Source: Fuerstiella marisgermanici
GTDB taxonomy: Bacteria; Planctomycetota; Planctomycetia; Planctomycetales; Planctomycetaceae
NCBI RefSeq assembly: GCF_001983935.1
Contig: NZ_CP017641.1
Span: 4,030,001 to 4,094,000, forward strand
Direction of reading: 5' to 3'
Length of the DNA stretch: 64,000 nucleotides
The position numbers and the translations under genes were made by a program. Each line of letters starts with the position of its first letter. The first letter of the stretch is position 1. Below are positions 48,901 through 54,908 of this stretch, in pieces. The notes beneath the pieces were generated by a model. That model was not told the DNA's origin and made no database searches. It saw only the letters and a list, made by a program, of their open reading frames with translations.

Positions 48901-50778
48901 GAACGATAGTTCTTCTCCCTTGATGACTGATTTGTCGCTAATCCCCGCGAGCACTGGCGCCTCATTCGACTCACCAACAATGACAGTGAAGGTTTCTAAA
49001 TCAGAGTCAGCGGTTCCGTCGTTCGCAATAACCCCGATTTCGTAGTTGCCGGGTCCCTGAATCTCGTTTGGCGTCCACAAGAACGCCCCGCTCAGAGGGT
49101 CAATCGATGCCCCGTCTGGAGAGTTGTCGGCCAGACGGTAGCTCAAAGTGTTGGCTGGAATATCAATGTCGGAAGCAGACACCACGAAGAATAGTTCCTC
49201 TCCCTCGTTGACGGCTTTGTCACTAATCCCCGCGAGCACTGGCGCCACATTTTCCTCGGCAACTGACACCTTGAATGACTCGTTGTCGATGCCGTCTGGC
49301 CCCGTCGCACGAATAGTGAACTCGAATTCAGCTGGCCCCTGTTCTTCGGTCGGTGTCCACACAATGAGACCGCTGGCGGAGTCGATGGTAGCCCCCGTTG
49401 GCACGCCGCCAACAAATTCGAATGATGTCGCTTCACCGGAAGTCGCTCCCAACACTGGCGTAATCGATAGTTCCTGCCCTTCCTGAATCTGTCGATCTTC
49501 AATCGGGGACAAATCAAGTGCCGTGGGACTGTTGGTTTCAAACTGACGTGCAAACACCCCCCGCCTATCGCCCGGGCCACGTCCACTCCACATTGAGACA
49601 AACCCAAGAGTTGTTGCAGCGACAGCAGAGCGAGCCTGCCAACCGCGTCTTTCGTCGCTGAGACGCGCCGTTTCTGAGATCGCGTTTCCACTCAGGTCAA
49701 ACTGACGAACGAAAACTCCATACCGATCGCCAGCTCCCCGGCCTGTCCATGTCGCGACGAAGCTGTCATCGCTGAGAAACGCGACATCAGGTCGATGCTG
49801 GATGCCTTTTGTAAGCTCGTTGAGCCTGAATACGCTACCAGAAGAACCACCGTCAGCATCTAGCAGCCTTCCATAGGTTCCCCACGAGCTTCCATCCTGC
49901 CGCCAACTCTGCCAGCCGATTAGAACTGTGCCATCGGTTCTCACGTCAATTGTAGGACGTGTCTGCCTTCGCTTTGTATGCGAGTTGATCAGAGACGGTT
50001 CGGCTACCGCAATTCCATCGGCGTCGAACCGACTCGCGTATATGCCTGCGGGATCGTCGGCTCCACTTCCGGCCCAAGTCGTCCAGAACCCTCCATCTGG
50101 TGATGCGGCAATTGCGGGATCACCTTGAATCCCGTTTGTTGAAGCGTTGAGTAGTTGTTCACCGCCTGTTGGGTGGCCGTCCGCTTCAAAGACTCTGACA
50201 AATGAGCCCCATCGATCACCACTTCCGCGGCCATTCCAAACAACTGCAAAATTGCCATCCGTCAGGATTGCAACATCCGGATTTGACTGGTTTCCACGTG
50301 TGGTTTCGTTGACTTGTATCTCGCCAGTAACAGCCTGCCCGGCCGCTGAGTAGCGACGAACGTAAATCCCCGCACTTGATCCATCCTGATGATTGCTTTG
50401 CCACGCAATGGCAAAACTTCCATCATCGGCGACATCTAAGGTCGGCGCTAGCTGGCTGTACTTCGTGGTTTGTGCAACCTGAAACTCGGCTCCAACGGGG
50501 CCGGAGTTTTCGTCAAATCGTTGACCGTAGATTCCCCAGCCTGAGCGGTCCTGCTTGTAGCTTTGCCAAACGGAAACGAAGCCGCCATTGATGAAGCCAC
50601 CGATGGCTTGATTAGCGTTATGGTGAGAGCCTTGCCAACTTGAATCATGGTCGTTCACTCGAACAACGTCGTTCGATTTCAACTCAGTTTCACCAGCCAG
50701 CAAGACCCTTTCTTCAAGCACTTCGAAAGCTGCAACTGGTAGTGCTCTGTGACGCGCGCTGCGACGAGATTTCTTCAT
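36976..50778 (-). CDS. Giant LEPR-XLL surface protein with Ig/cadherin, VWA and RHS domains (4,600 residues)
   Basis: N-terminus: basic stretch and FEVLEERVLLAG, the planctomycete LEPR-XLL signature. Residues about 30-430: beta-propeller-like repeats (GIYGQRFDENSG, FVSVWQSY). About 430-1080: He-PIG/cadherin-like repeats, several nearly identical (APVLAGISDK). A VWA domain with MIDAS DESGS at about 1970-2160; an SdrD/Cna-B-like domain (GTVFNDTNGNGQLDQE) at about 2345-2415; more Ig-like repeats to about 3160; RHS/YD shell from about 3345 with repeats such as YDELGRLVEEV; RHS core (YRSRFLDRSTGTFISED, NPNQFRDPFG) at about 4425-4490; then a unique hydrophobic, Gly/Ala-rich tip of about 105 residues. 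Likely secreted or surface-bound, acting in adhesion or contact-dependent delivery. No immunity-like gene follows the tip. Confidence 0.92.
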   Translation of the reverse strand: MKKSRRSARHRALPVAAFEVLEERVLLAGETELKSNDVVRVNDHDSSWQGSHHNANQAIGGFINGGFVSVWQSYKQDRSGWGIYGQRFDENSGPVGAEFQVAQTTKYSQLAPTLDVADDGSFAIAWQSNHQDGSSAGIYVRRYSAAGQAVTGEIQVNETTRGNQSNPDVAILTDGNFAVVWNGRGSGDRWGSFVRVFEADGHPTGGEQLLNASTNGIQGDPAIAASPDGGFWTTWAGSGADDPAGIYASRFDADGIAVAEPSLINSHTKRRQTRPTIDVRTDGTVLIGWQSWRQDGSSWGTYGRLLDADGGSSGSVFRLNELTKGIQHRPDVAFLSDDSFVATWTGRGAGDRYGVFVRQFDLSGNAISETARLSDERRGWQARSAVAATTLGFVSMWSGRGPGDRRGVFARQFETNSPTALDLSPIEDRQIQEGQELSITPVLGATSGEATSFEFVGGVPTGATIDSASGLIVWTPTEEQGPAEFEFTIRATGPDGIDNESFKVSVAEENVAPVLAGISDKAVNEGEELFFVVSASDIDIPANTLSYRLADNSPDGASIDPLSGAFLWTPNEIQGPGNYEIGVIANDGTADSDLETFTVIVGESNEAPVLAGISDKSVIKGEELSFLAIASDIDVPTNTLNYRLTDNAPDGASIDPVTGEFLWTPSEIQGSGNYEVGIIANDGTIDSDSETFTVIVGESNVAPVLAGISDKSVIEGEELSFVATASDIDIPANTLNYRLTNNPPVGASIDPVSGEFSWTPSESQGPGNYEIGVIANDGAADSDSETFTVIVGESNEAPVLAGISDESVIEGEELSFRAIASDVDVPANSLSYRLADNSPAGATIDSASGLFSWVPTEEQGPGDYVITIIVEDGAGGTDSETMSVTVEEVNSAPILGSIGDQAVLENEELTFTVSAMESDIPENTLVYSLGTDTPAGAMIDPTTGVFSWTPTEAQGPGSYSITIAVEDGIGGADSETISVNVGEENSPPLLASIGDRSIEVSQRLAFTASATDGDSPDNSLTFSLDSGAPDGAEIDAVTGEFSWVPASGLAGTIQPVTVRVTDNGSPTHDDFETFNITVTGDCSFNDELTGWTVTESGGGTDTTGGVESNEDCAAVITEGDSFVVTLEREFVVPADFNTLSFTYENLNFDTTDTAFVNDAFEVALVDSDGNSLVSPFTSGRDAFLNVTEDAGVVIGADVSVTGTTVTVDVSDVLAGEIATLIFRLANNDSDALTTVTVINVEGIGEPLNSEQNSTGGTFTAATRTRVTAQSAGGELPGMGDRQILSAQTTVNAGGGSTTGSKVVLAAAVGGSRFIAGDEVLITGSAVLSSTDGNTLGTIETVFVNGNPVEVLDEVGRFFSRAPISIGDNRIRVEAHDSTGGIAAVDLMLVGTIVDSEPDFSRFSDITGSFSGLYGRTSFSEDSDTLHVELATRNDGAFEANVPLLVGVQRLSDPAVGVMNADGVLPDGTPYWDFTDNVTDGRLGPGELSTSPTISFHNPRRTQFDYDLVFFGKLNAAPLISTVPEIEAHSGREYLYNVDATDTDGDLLNYSLTASPVGMLIDPASGEISWTPSPTSFGRHDVSVEVDDGLGGVATQTFTVAVSEPPANRPPVIETTPLTRTNVVEPQVAQSQPLDLNLWDEYQYDFGGSVDVWSIEDNGTTVRQLRNSDPTMLLSDAQFDGHKIEGSFRTNGNSFRDVGNFKGFVFGYQDPEHYYLFDWKRRNSSSDVGIAEPGMSIKRIDADSPLDEADLWPTAGNGDRVNTLFHNSIPWRVETDYGFSITIDSGKYSIVITEGESVLETIEFEDTNGYAEGRFGFYNYRQGNTVFSDFSQSSVANGYLYDVKAVDADGDALTFSLSDSPPSTTIDPITGRIRWRPTSEDIGNHQITVSVSDGNGGVAVQTFVLCVHPIQSNHAPRIVSTPITRFAAGVGSSNPSLGDTSPERITLVEGTSDFAGNVSLTLPENGAGDGFGPLDIVFVVDESGSMAPEQQWLGETITELAESLEKTGLRNNRYGLVGFTGAARTYQVGDDEWMSATELSQAIGFLRTDLGGSEDGYLAINHTLDTFAFRPSATRAIILVTDEDRATVDESISFASISNRLDDEDVFLGLLANAAFEDADGIRAAAVEDDGTAHVSDNQVTARVSTGGTYTGSAFTFGASTSDIFEDYVELAWGVGGVVWDLNLIGGTSEQVFTDVFVDLVPDQLVRKLAIDLVASLDGINFVNRSGIIADIGPGETASFDVEFDKEFTGHFDLAFVNANSNQLLGSIPVVVGRKNQYQLQAVDPDNDPLTFELISGPAGMSVDSSTGLLGWIAPAGTVREQVVVQVSDGRGGVDQQTFWVEEDAVGNGEIQGTVFNDTNGNGQLDQEPRLADAIVYLDENRNGFFDRGERFTTTDVDGNYSFDELSNGEFDVRAQRMTGWQVSPNSVSSHTVTIDGGNRLSSVNFGLLTVASIGNSPQFTSTAPVIATTGHLYRYEATASDADSVSLTFSLESAPEGMTVHPELGTVVWLPSIDQVGTTSFVLSVSDETGGRDTQAFNVTVSLPNGAPLITSEPVTDVFAGQQYVYPLAALDPENQPVEFQLLSGPDGMSISSTNVLGLGGEFISTQYSLEWTIPQSASGTDPTIELMAFDAEGGESQQTFHLSVAESRPNIHPEIVSNPGEIARFGLEWRYQVAAIDSNGDELSYELTESPQGMLIDDHGLISWVPIDDDPGPYPVSVSVIDGPGLQRSQEFSVEVVSSTFNSAPAITSNPRLSTVEGEIYAYDASAFDAQFDPLLWRLEAAPRGMAIDAVSGMIRWQPDGQQFGTHFVTVSVIDAFQARAVQRFEVEVGCHNLAPAIISIPPTAATTGLQYVYPIRAIDLEGDDLAWQLTEFPNGMLIDESTGVIQWSPDTVGTHDILIEVSDGRNTATQAYSVVVADGDDFVDPNDPTRGTKSNRAPVITSTPGFGADVGTLYQYQVIAIDPEGNALTYSLGENAPAGMQISPTGVVTWTPAAPDLGQPTIAVIATDDEGATATQAFTLDVAINESPTITSEPKLQLTRGGFYRYSVRATDPDGDPLTYSLDDAPEGMTIDQYGRIIWQSTTSDAVTESVFVSVSDDHGQTATQAWEIQLLADDIAPSVAIEIITDNGTYLGEARVNQGAIYHIRVAASDNVAIASMTLFVDDEPVALDATGRASFMAENLGRAELTAEAVDSAGLRSQSTGTVFIVDPAVPNQPIPTDPTLPPNPGFAPDDNGEPIVNISSPTPGTPVSGLVPIIGTVDDPEDNLWYYRAYYGQEDLVSLTDIDLSDPDWTIFEERTTEVIDGELAVFDPSVVPNDAYTIAVAGFDVNGLGYVHTTQVYVEGNVQLGNFRLDFTDLSIPLAGIPIEVTRVYDTANADFEGDFGFGWQLGVQDARILEATAIGEGGALNYGQDKFHPDVTKVYLTNPDGNRVGFTYREELISASFFGAIWRPYFDPDPGVYDTLAIDETQVARGGLVGALSQGINPEFYTLTTKEGLEYRYSDTEGLQTITDLNGNVVTFSEDGIAHSSGESIQFIRDNRGRIEQVIDPAGQTIEYGFDLAGDLVSVTNQADLTTRYTYRSDTPHFLDEAFDSLDVRTLKAQYEPDPKTGILVFKGVLDAFGNRVDNRDFDLERRTGVIRDGNGNETNLTFNDRGNVLTETDPLGSVREYRYEDSRNPDLETKIIDKDGHVTDLVYDGRGNLLRNIELGPLDDPFDQPIVTIYTYDEGNRVRTITDARNHTTTFRYFANGNLREIVNAADDSAFFTYHDDGNVATFTDFKGHVTRFDEYLSGQPGLVTYEDGVTERREYNQYGQVTLEQFIEPDGRVSQQRKLRYDELGRLVEEVLGEEGNAVESTTRRLFYDGDVLDWEIVVHPSSIANDGTLIESPETPIGERQSSITDYVYDAKQQLIQQIDAEGGVIDFRYDAHGNRIALRDPVGNLTTWLYDGLHQPVEERDPLYWDDVRQSDEFFSNMTDDDFLNLVAPLDPSEVTDPLYDEPSGANAEENRGAEHVIVSVFDTVGNLDKKIDRNGRVIEYVYDFMQNLTEERWYSKEGDLVRTLAFTFDPVGNMLTANDPDSSLTFTYDELNRQRTADNAGTPSVPRVLLTYGYDENGNVTSVVDSDGVSVVSRYNSRNLLEHRAWFDSTADLEADVESLSFEFSHDAAERVTRTLRYAATAIVGTVTREYDLVGRSELIRFNRTSGSVLSEYEFGYDELGRMGFDSRAGVSSTYTFDLTGQLTSATRSDDNDEFFTYDANGNRTLDGYETGVGNRLVTDGNSVFEYDGEGNRITRTVIDTNHVTRYEYDHRKRLVRITGHEIGDDEVEVGEYIYDTLGRRIVVTTVEGATVSVYERTHVWVDFDSQIAAPTRFVHGDQVDSLLALSTGGDVTFFANGDHLGSVVGYVDLNGELQSSVSYQSFGGITTGNLYGRIGFTGQPTDSFANLIHYRSRFLDRSTGTFISEDSRRFVDGANLFMYALNNPNQFRDPFGTVAAAQYASLAFGVGTSAAFDGPSGNIVGGIAAGFGGTLLFSLDFALERAANDPASIGPNFAQRAILYGAKATLEKIGAISNQVPSAIGSIAIRVGVRFALKIFFGR
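48083..49222 (-). repeat. Tandem 285-bp repeats inside the giant gene
   Basis: Unit boundaries at 48368, 48653, 48938 and 49223 are exactly 285 bases (95 residues) apart, each marked by ACTAAT(C/T)CCCGCGAG. The three central units are highly similar at DNA level and the one from 48083 is more diverged. They encode cadherin-like domains with NDGTxDSDxETFTVIVGES ends. Recent tandem duplication or gene conversion is indicated. Confidence 0.85.
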
Positions 50779-51031
50779 ATTTAGGCCCGTTCTGATCGAC
50801 CTCGATTGAGGAAGGGTGTTTGACTAGGTCGCCCAGAGTACCAATCAGTTCGGTCAGCCGTAAAGCGACCTAGTCCATAATCAGATAGCTGAAGATGCAT
50901 GGGTGTACACTACCGGCGAGCGATCCGTTCTTATTGTCCGAAGAGAAGCCTGCCCGCTCTGGGCACTGCAGCGTCACATAGGTGGCACTCGTTTTGTCCG
51001 TATCAACTAAATTTGAAACGCGAGGTTCACC
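50779..51031. promoter_or_regulatory. Divergent upstream region of the giant gene
   Basis: 253 bases between the giant gene start and a small plus-strand gene. It should hold the promoter of the giant gene; no clear -35/-10 pair or operator was recognised. Confidence 0.35.
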
Positions 51032-51139
51032 ATGGGCACAGTAATTCTTCTCTGGTTTGGAATCGTTCTTTGCTTTACCGGGGTGGGAGCTCCGATCGGA
51101 ATCGTCCTGATCCTTGCTGCGCTCGGTGGCGGAGACTAG
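51032..51139 (+). CDS. Small hydrophobic peptide (35 residues)
   Basis: ATG 51032 has GAGG seven bases upstream. The product MGTVILLWFGIVLCFTGVGA continues with a second hydrophobic part (PIGIVLILAALGGGD). It looks like a one- or two-pass membrane peptide of the YqaE-like size class or a hydrophobic toxin, but nothing identifies it. Confidence 0.45.
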   Translation: MGTVILLWFGIVLCFTGVGAPIGIVLILAALGGGD

Positions 51140-51188
51140 TTCGAGTTTTGACGGGACGGGCATCTTACACAGCATGCCTGCCTATTGC

Positions 51189-51231
51189 GTGTCGGCCGAC
51201 ACACGCTTGATGTTGCCTAGCTGTAGGCAAC
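51189..51231. repeat. Two perfect palindromes downstream of the replication gene
   Basis: GTGTCGGCCGACAC (51189-51202) is a 14-bp perfect palindrome, and GTTGCCTA/TAGGCAAC (51212-51219, 51224-51231) forms an 8-bp hairpin. They lie 60-100 bases beyond the rep stop. They may end rep transcription or be protein-binding sites. Confidence 0.5.
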
Positions 51232-51292
51232 GGGAGTGTGCGGTCGGCTCAGCAATCAAAACGACGGAACCGGGACCCTCGATTCTCTTAGC

Positions 51293-52333
51293 TCAACCTG
51301 GGTACCCGCGTTTCTCGAACCACATTGCACTGAACCCAGCAAAAGCAGCGTCGGCGCTGTGCGGTGGGTCTGTGATCCACGCGCGCCATTCTTGTTCGAG
51401 ATGGTAGATGTCCCATCCGGGTGCTGCAGCACGTGCAGCCTCGTAGCCGTCTTCGCTGATTTGCGAATTGAACGAAGCACCTGTTGGGACCGTAGGCGTG
51501 GTGCCCCGATTTGCGAAGATCACCATGTCATCCTCGGACAATGAAACGGCGTAGTCCGGTATGTGTGAATGCAGTTTGTCTTCCCTCACGATGTTTGTAA
51601 CCAACCGTCGGAACTCACGCAGAGAAGAAACTGCCCCGCATTTCTTTTGCAGCAGAGGCAGAGAGACACGCCATTCAGACTGTCTTCCGCAGTGCTTGCG
51701 GGCGAGCTCGTACAGTCGGCGTTCAATAGGCTTCCTCAATCGAAAGTAGTCCCGATGTAGGGTCAGGACCTCGTTGTGCTCGAGAGCACTGAAGACCCAG
51801 TCGGACAGCTTGACCTCGACGTCCTGCATCCGGCCGTCGCGTTTTTCGCGGACGATCTCGAATCGTTCGATGAGTCCGAAGTTGTTAAACACTTCTTTGC
51901 CGCCTGTGGTGATGTTGGTGCTGATGCGAGTGCCGGCCAGTCGCTCCAACGCAGACTTGAGCCCTTCGTATCCTCGACCGTTCGTCATGCGGTTCGTTGA
52001 CTTCAGGAGATCGTGAGCCTGAAAACGAATCACCTGACTGACCTGTTGCCCTTTGTTGAGGGCTGCCATCACCTGGCTGATGCAGTAGATCAGCACATCG
52101 CGATCATGAACGGTCGCCAGACCATCGGATGAGGGCTTCACTTCGACGAAGAGATCGCCGTGGTCGTATCGGCGGACGTGTCGATCGGGCTTTGTTGATA
52201 GCGAGAAGATGGGGTGTTGCATCGACGCCATGTCACCCTTGGGAGCGGCGTTGAACAGATCGCACACGAAGAAGTCAGGATCGGGGTAGCGATCCGGCAG
52301 CAGTGGAGACCTTGTCGTGACAGCTTGAGTCAT
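51293..52333 (-). CDS. Plasmid replication initiator, RepA (RPA family)
   Basis: 346 residues. The protein matches the broad-host plasmid initiator type RPA/RepA: FFVCDLFNAAPKGDMASMQH near the start, LIYCISQVMAALNKGQ, VIRFQAHDLLKSTNR, YEGLKSALERLAGTRISTNI, and RRLYELARKHCG with a winged-helix domain after it. Such proteins bind iterons next to their gene, and five iterons start 10 bases upstream of this ATG. Present intact, it argues that this part of the window is, or recently was, a plasmid. Confidence 0.9.
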   Translation of the reverse strand: MTQAVTTRSPLLPDRYPDPDFFVCDLFNAAPKGDMASMQHPIFSLSTKPDRHVRRYDHGDLFVEVKPSSDGLATVHDRDVLIYCISQVMAALNKGQQVSQVIRFQAHDLLKSTNRMTNGRGYEGLKSALERLAGTRISTNITTGGKEVFNNFGLIERFEIVREKRDGRMQDVEVKLSDWVFSALEHNEVLTLHRDYFRLRKPIERRLYELARKHCGRQSEWRVSLPLLQKKCGAVSSLREFRRLVTNIVREDKLHSHIPDYAVSLSEDDMVIFANRGTTPTVPTGASFNSQISEDGYEAARAAAPGWDIYHLEQEWRAWITDPPHSADAAFAGFSAMWFEKRGYPG

Positions 52334-52342
52334 GTGTCAGTC

Positions 52343-52462
52343 ATTCGACATTTCACACACGTTGTCAAGCACTTTCGACACTTCACACACGCCCCGTTGT
52401 TTCGACATTTCACACACGGGCTTTCGACATTTCACACACGCTGTTTCGACATTTCACACACA
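52343..52462. repeat. Five iterons of a plasmid origin of replication
   Basis: Direct 19-bp repeats TTTCGACATTTCACACACG at 52343, 52373, 52400, 52422 and 52444, with one or two mismatches in the outer copies. Start-to-start spacings are 30, 27, 22 and 22 bases; the last is close to two helical turns. They lie directly upstream of the rep gene and point the same way. Confidence 0.93.
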
Positions 52463-52546
52463 GGGCTGTTCAGAATCCCGTTGACAATCAGCATGTTAGA
52501 CCAGGCTATCCACAGCGTAACACTTATCTAACTTATCTTTAACACC
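52463..52546. other. Origin region: DnaA-box-like site and AT-rich stretch
   Basis: CTATCCACA at 52506-52514 differs from the consensus DnaA box TTATCCACA by one base. It is followed by an A/T-rich segment (ACACTTATCTAACTTATC) that could be the unwinding element. With the iterons and rep gene this makes a complete origin layout. Confidence 0.65.
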
Positions 52547-52953
52547 CTCAGCAGCTTGGGTGACGGGCACATTTCGGAACCAGGTCTCGTCTGATTGCTC
52601 GGGCACCTCGGTTACACCGACCGTGTGCTTTCGGGCTCCGCTTCGCTGCGGTCGCTGTCGCGGACTTCCCCTGCCGCCCACTGGCGCCGTTAAACACTAT
52701 GTAGCAGTGCCTGCGGCTGCTTTGTTGGATTGAGGGGGCTCTGCCCCCGTTGCCGTCAAGGCTCGGGGCCACGCGACAAAACGGCTGCCTCCCAAGCTTC
52801 CGCGCTCCGCTTGTGCAGCCCGGTGCCCTCCCTCTTTGTCGGCCTTGACTGCAACTCCCCCGGTTTTGAGGGCTTTCAAGCCCCATTGGCCCAAAACAGA
52901 GCCAACGGGGGCTCTTTTGATTTCCTTTCAGTCATCTTCCGGGAGTACACGAC
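52547..52953. other. GC-rich leader before the antirestriction gene
   Basis: About 400 bases without a supported gene. Contains several short hairpins (for example GGGGGCTCTGCCCCC) and a terminator-like structure at 52879-52918. Confidence 0.45.
52879..52918 (+). terminator. Terminator or attenuator before the ArdC-type gene
   Basis: AGCCCCATTGGC (52879-52890) pairs with GCCAACGGGGGCT (52901-52913) with one bulge and one mismatch, followed by CTTTT. It lies 36 bases upstream of the ATG at 52954, so it may act as an attenuator. Confidence 0.6.
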
Positions 52954-53913
52954 ATGACCACTTCGAATACCACCACTACCAAACGAAATCGCAGCAAGCA
53001 CAGCACCAAAGGCCGCAATTCGTCAAAGCCACGTGCTGACGTTTACGCGAGCGTGACCAACACGATTGTTGGGCAGTTGGAACAGGGCGTGCGTCCATGG
53101 ATGCAACCGTGGAGTTCCGGCCATGCTGCCGGGCCGGTGTCCAGACCATTGCGTCACAACGGGGACCGCTACAACGGCATCAACATTCTGATGCTGTGGG
53201 GTGCCTCCTTGGAAAACGGTTTTGATTGTCCGCTGTGGGTGACATTCAAGCAGGCTCAGCAGCTTGGGGGCAACGTCAGGAAGGGCGAGAAGTCGACACG
53301 CGTCGTATTTGCATCGACGTTCAAGAAAACGGAAGAAGCTGACGGGGGCGAAAACGTCGAGAAGGACATTCCTTTTCTGAAGGCCTACTGCGTGTTCAAT
53401 GCTTCACAGTGTGAGGGCCTGCCAGATCGTTTCTATGAAACCGATTTGCCGCTCAACCACGACCTGCAGCCGCACGAAGCGGCCTCTGAGTTTGTGGCAT
53501 CGACGAAGGCCGTGATACAGGACGGGGGCCACCAAGCCTATTACCGGATCTCTGACGATGTGATCGGAATGCCGCAGATTGAAACCTTTCGCGATGCGGA
53601 AAGCCATGCGGCAACACTGGTACATGAGCTCACGCATTGGACGCGACACGAGAGCCGCTTAAACCGTGACCTTGGCCGAAAACGCTGGGGCGATGAAGGT
53701 TACGCCATGGAAGAACTGGTTGCCGAATTGGGGGCCGCTTTCTTGTGTGCTGATCTCGGCATCACGCCGGAGATTCGCGAAGACCATGCAGGCTACCTGC
53801 AAAGCTGGCTGAAAGTGCTGAAGAATGACAAACGGGCGATCTTCTCAGCCGCTTCGATGGCTTCCAAAGCCGTGGACTATCTCCACGGATTGCAACCGAC
53901 GCCCGCAGCCTAG
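52954..53913 (+). CDS. ArdC-type antirestriction protein
   Basis: 319 residues. N-terminal ArdC ssDNA-binding domain (ADVYASVTNTIVGQLEQGVR then PWMQPW, RYNGINILMLW, WVTFKQAQQLGGNVRKGEKS) and a C-terminal zinc metallopeptidase domain with LVHELTHWTRHESR near residue 226 and a downstream Glu in MEELVAELGAAFL. ArdC proteins travel with conjugative plasmids and protect incoming DNA from restriction. The gene starts after a basic, Thr/Ser-rich stretch. Confidence 0.93.
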   Translation: MTTSNTTTTKRNRSKHSTKGRNSSKPRADVYASVTNTIVGQLEQGVRPWMQPWSSGHAAGPVSRPLRHNGDRYNGINILMLWGASLENGFDCPLWVTFKQAQQLGGNVRKGEKSTRVVFASTFKKTEEADGGENVEKDIPFLKAYCVFNASQCEGLPDRFYETDLPLNHDLQPHEAASEFVASTKAVIQDGGHQAYYRISDDVIGMPQIETFRDAESHAATLVHELTHWTRHESRLNRDLGRKRWGDEGYAMEELVAELGAAFLCADLGITPEIREDHAGYLQSWLKVLKNDKRAIFSAASMASKAVDYLHGLQPTPAA

Positions 53914-53933
53914 CGGTTGCGTGACAAATTTGA

Positions 53934-53960
53934 GCCGCCGACTGAGTCGGCGGCATCTTT
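53934..53960 (+). terminator. Rho-independent terminator
   Basis: Perfect 8-bp stem GCCGCCGA/TCGGCGGC, 5-base loop, then ATCTTTTTCT. It ends the antirestriction transcript 21 bases after its stop. Confidence 0.9.
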
Positions 53961-53998
53961 TTCTCGATCTGCCCCTACTCACTCGCTGGATCAATATC

Positions 53999-54376
53999 AT
54001 GGACCCAACAAGCTGCTACCAAATCATTTTGGAACTCATCGAAACGCACGACTACCCGGAGGCTCGAACCTATGCTGTCATTCTTCACAACTGGTTGACC
54101 AACCGTGGATTCTATCCGGATGGCTATGAATTGGAACGGGTCGATCACGTGCTTGCAGCGTTGCTGAAGCCGGCATGTGCTCCCAACGCCATCCGAACCA
54201 GGTTTCAATCCATCACCTGCTATGACTGTGACGCCGGACAAGATATCAGCAGCGTTAAACAAGCCATCGATGAAGGCTGGACCGAGATTGTCGGCGATGA
54301 AGATCTGACCGCAACCAGTCATCTGGGCACCTGCCCCATTTGTCGGATGCGGCAGGATCAGGAACTGCTGATGTGA
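53999..54376 (+). CDS. Hypothetical protein with two CXXC motifs
   Basis: 125 residues from ATG 53999 (MDPTSCYQIILELIETHDYP). The first 60 residues are helical. The second half has CYDC and CPIC, about 65 residues apart, suggesting a zinc ribbon. The longer frame overlapping the antirestriction gene crosses the terminator and is not used. No family recognised; typical plasmid accessory gene. Confidence 0.55.
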   Translation: MDPTSCYQIILELIETHDYPEARTYAVILHNWLTNRGFYPDGYELERVDHVLAALLKPACAPNAIRTRFQSITCYDCDAGQDISSVKQAIDEGWTEIVGDEDLTATSHLGTCPICRMRQDQELLM

Positions 54377-54908
54377 TCTTGTTTGGCAACTGTCTCGGAC
54401 GTCCTCAGCTGTGAAGCCGGTTTTCTTCGCCGCTGAGGCGTCTTGTCAGTGATCAGGCTACTAACCCACCACGAGACATCGATTCGGGCGTCACGACGTC
54501 GATTCCGGCATTCCTTGACGATCTGTCTAACCGCTATTGCCAACTCGACGGGCAACGCGGCCACCAATGGAAATGCTGGAACCTTGGTGGCCGGTCCAAA
54601 GTAACCGCGTGGAGATAACGAGTCTGCATGTGGTTATTCTTGTTTCATGAATCCAGTGGTTTGGTTCGATGATGAAACGTTCGTTGAAAAATGTAGTTCC
54701 GTCCCAAACACCGCTCAGACGATTGATGGCACGCTGACATCCGGCATCCGTCAGTGGTCGCTCGCTGCGCTCACCAAGCTGCCAAGGCGGCTTTCCTGAA
54801 GGAAGCCTTCCGCCTTTCGCTTGCACTTACGGATTGAGCCGGATGTTGGTCACTTGCCATCGGCTGAGGCGGTTCTCAGCCGGAAACACAAATCAAAGGA
54901 ACGACAAC
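54377..54908. other. Intergenic region with leader hairpin
   Basis: No supported gene in about 530 bases. A perfect hairpin CGGCTGAG/CTCAGCCG (54861-54868, 54875-54882) lies just before the next ribosome site. An imperfect stem (CCTCAGC at 54403-54409, GCTGAGG at 54432-54438) after the preceding gene may end its transcript. Confidence 0.45.

Noticed and set aside
48083-49222. CRISPR-like or non-coding repeat array
   Set aside because: The period is 285 bases, units are coding and in frame, and there are no spacers; no CRISPR array was found anywhere in the window.
52343-52462. CRISPR array
   Set aside because: Repeats are 19 bases with 3-11 base gaps and lie upstream of a rep gene, so they are iterons.
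54527-54826. 99-codon minus-strand frame
   Set aside because: No ribosome site, no family pattern, and it covers the leader hairpin region of the next plus-strand gene.
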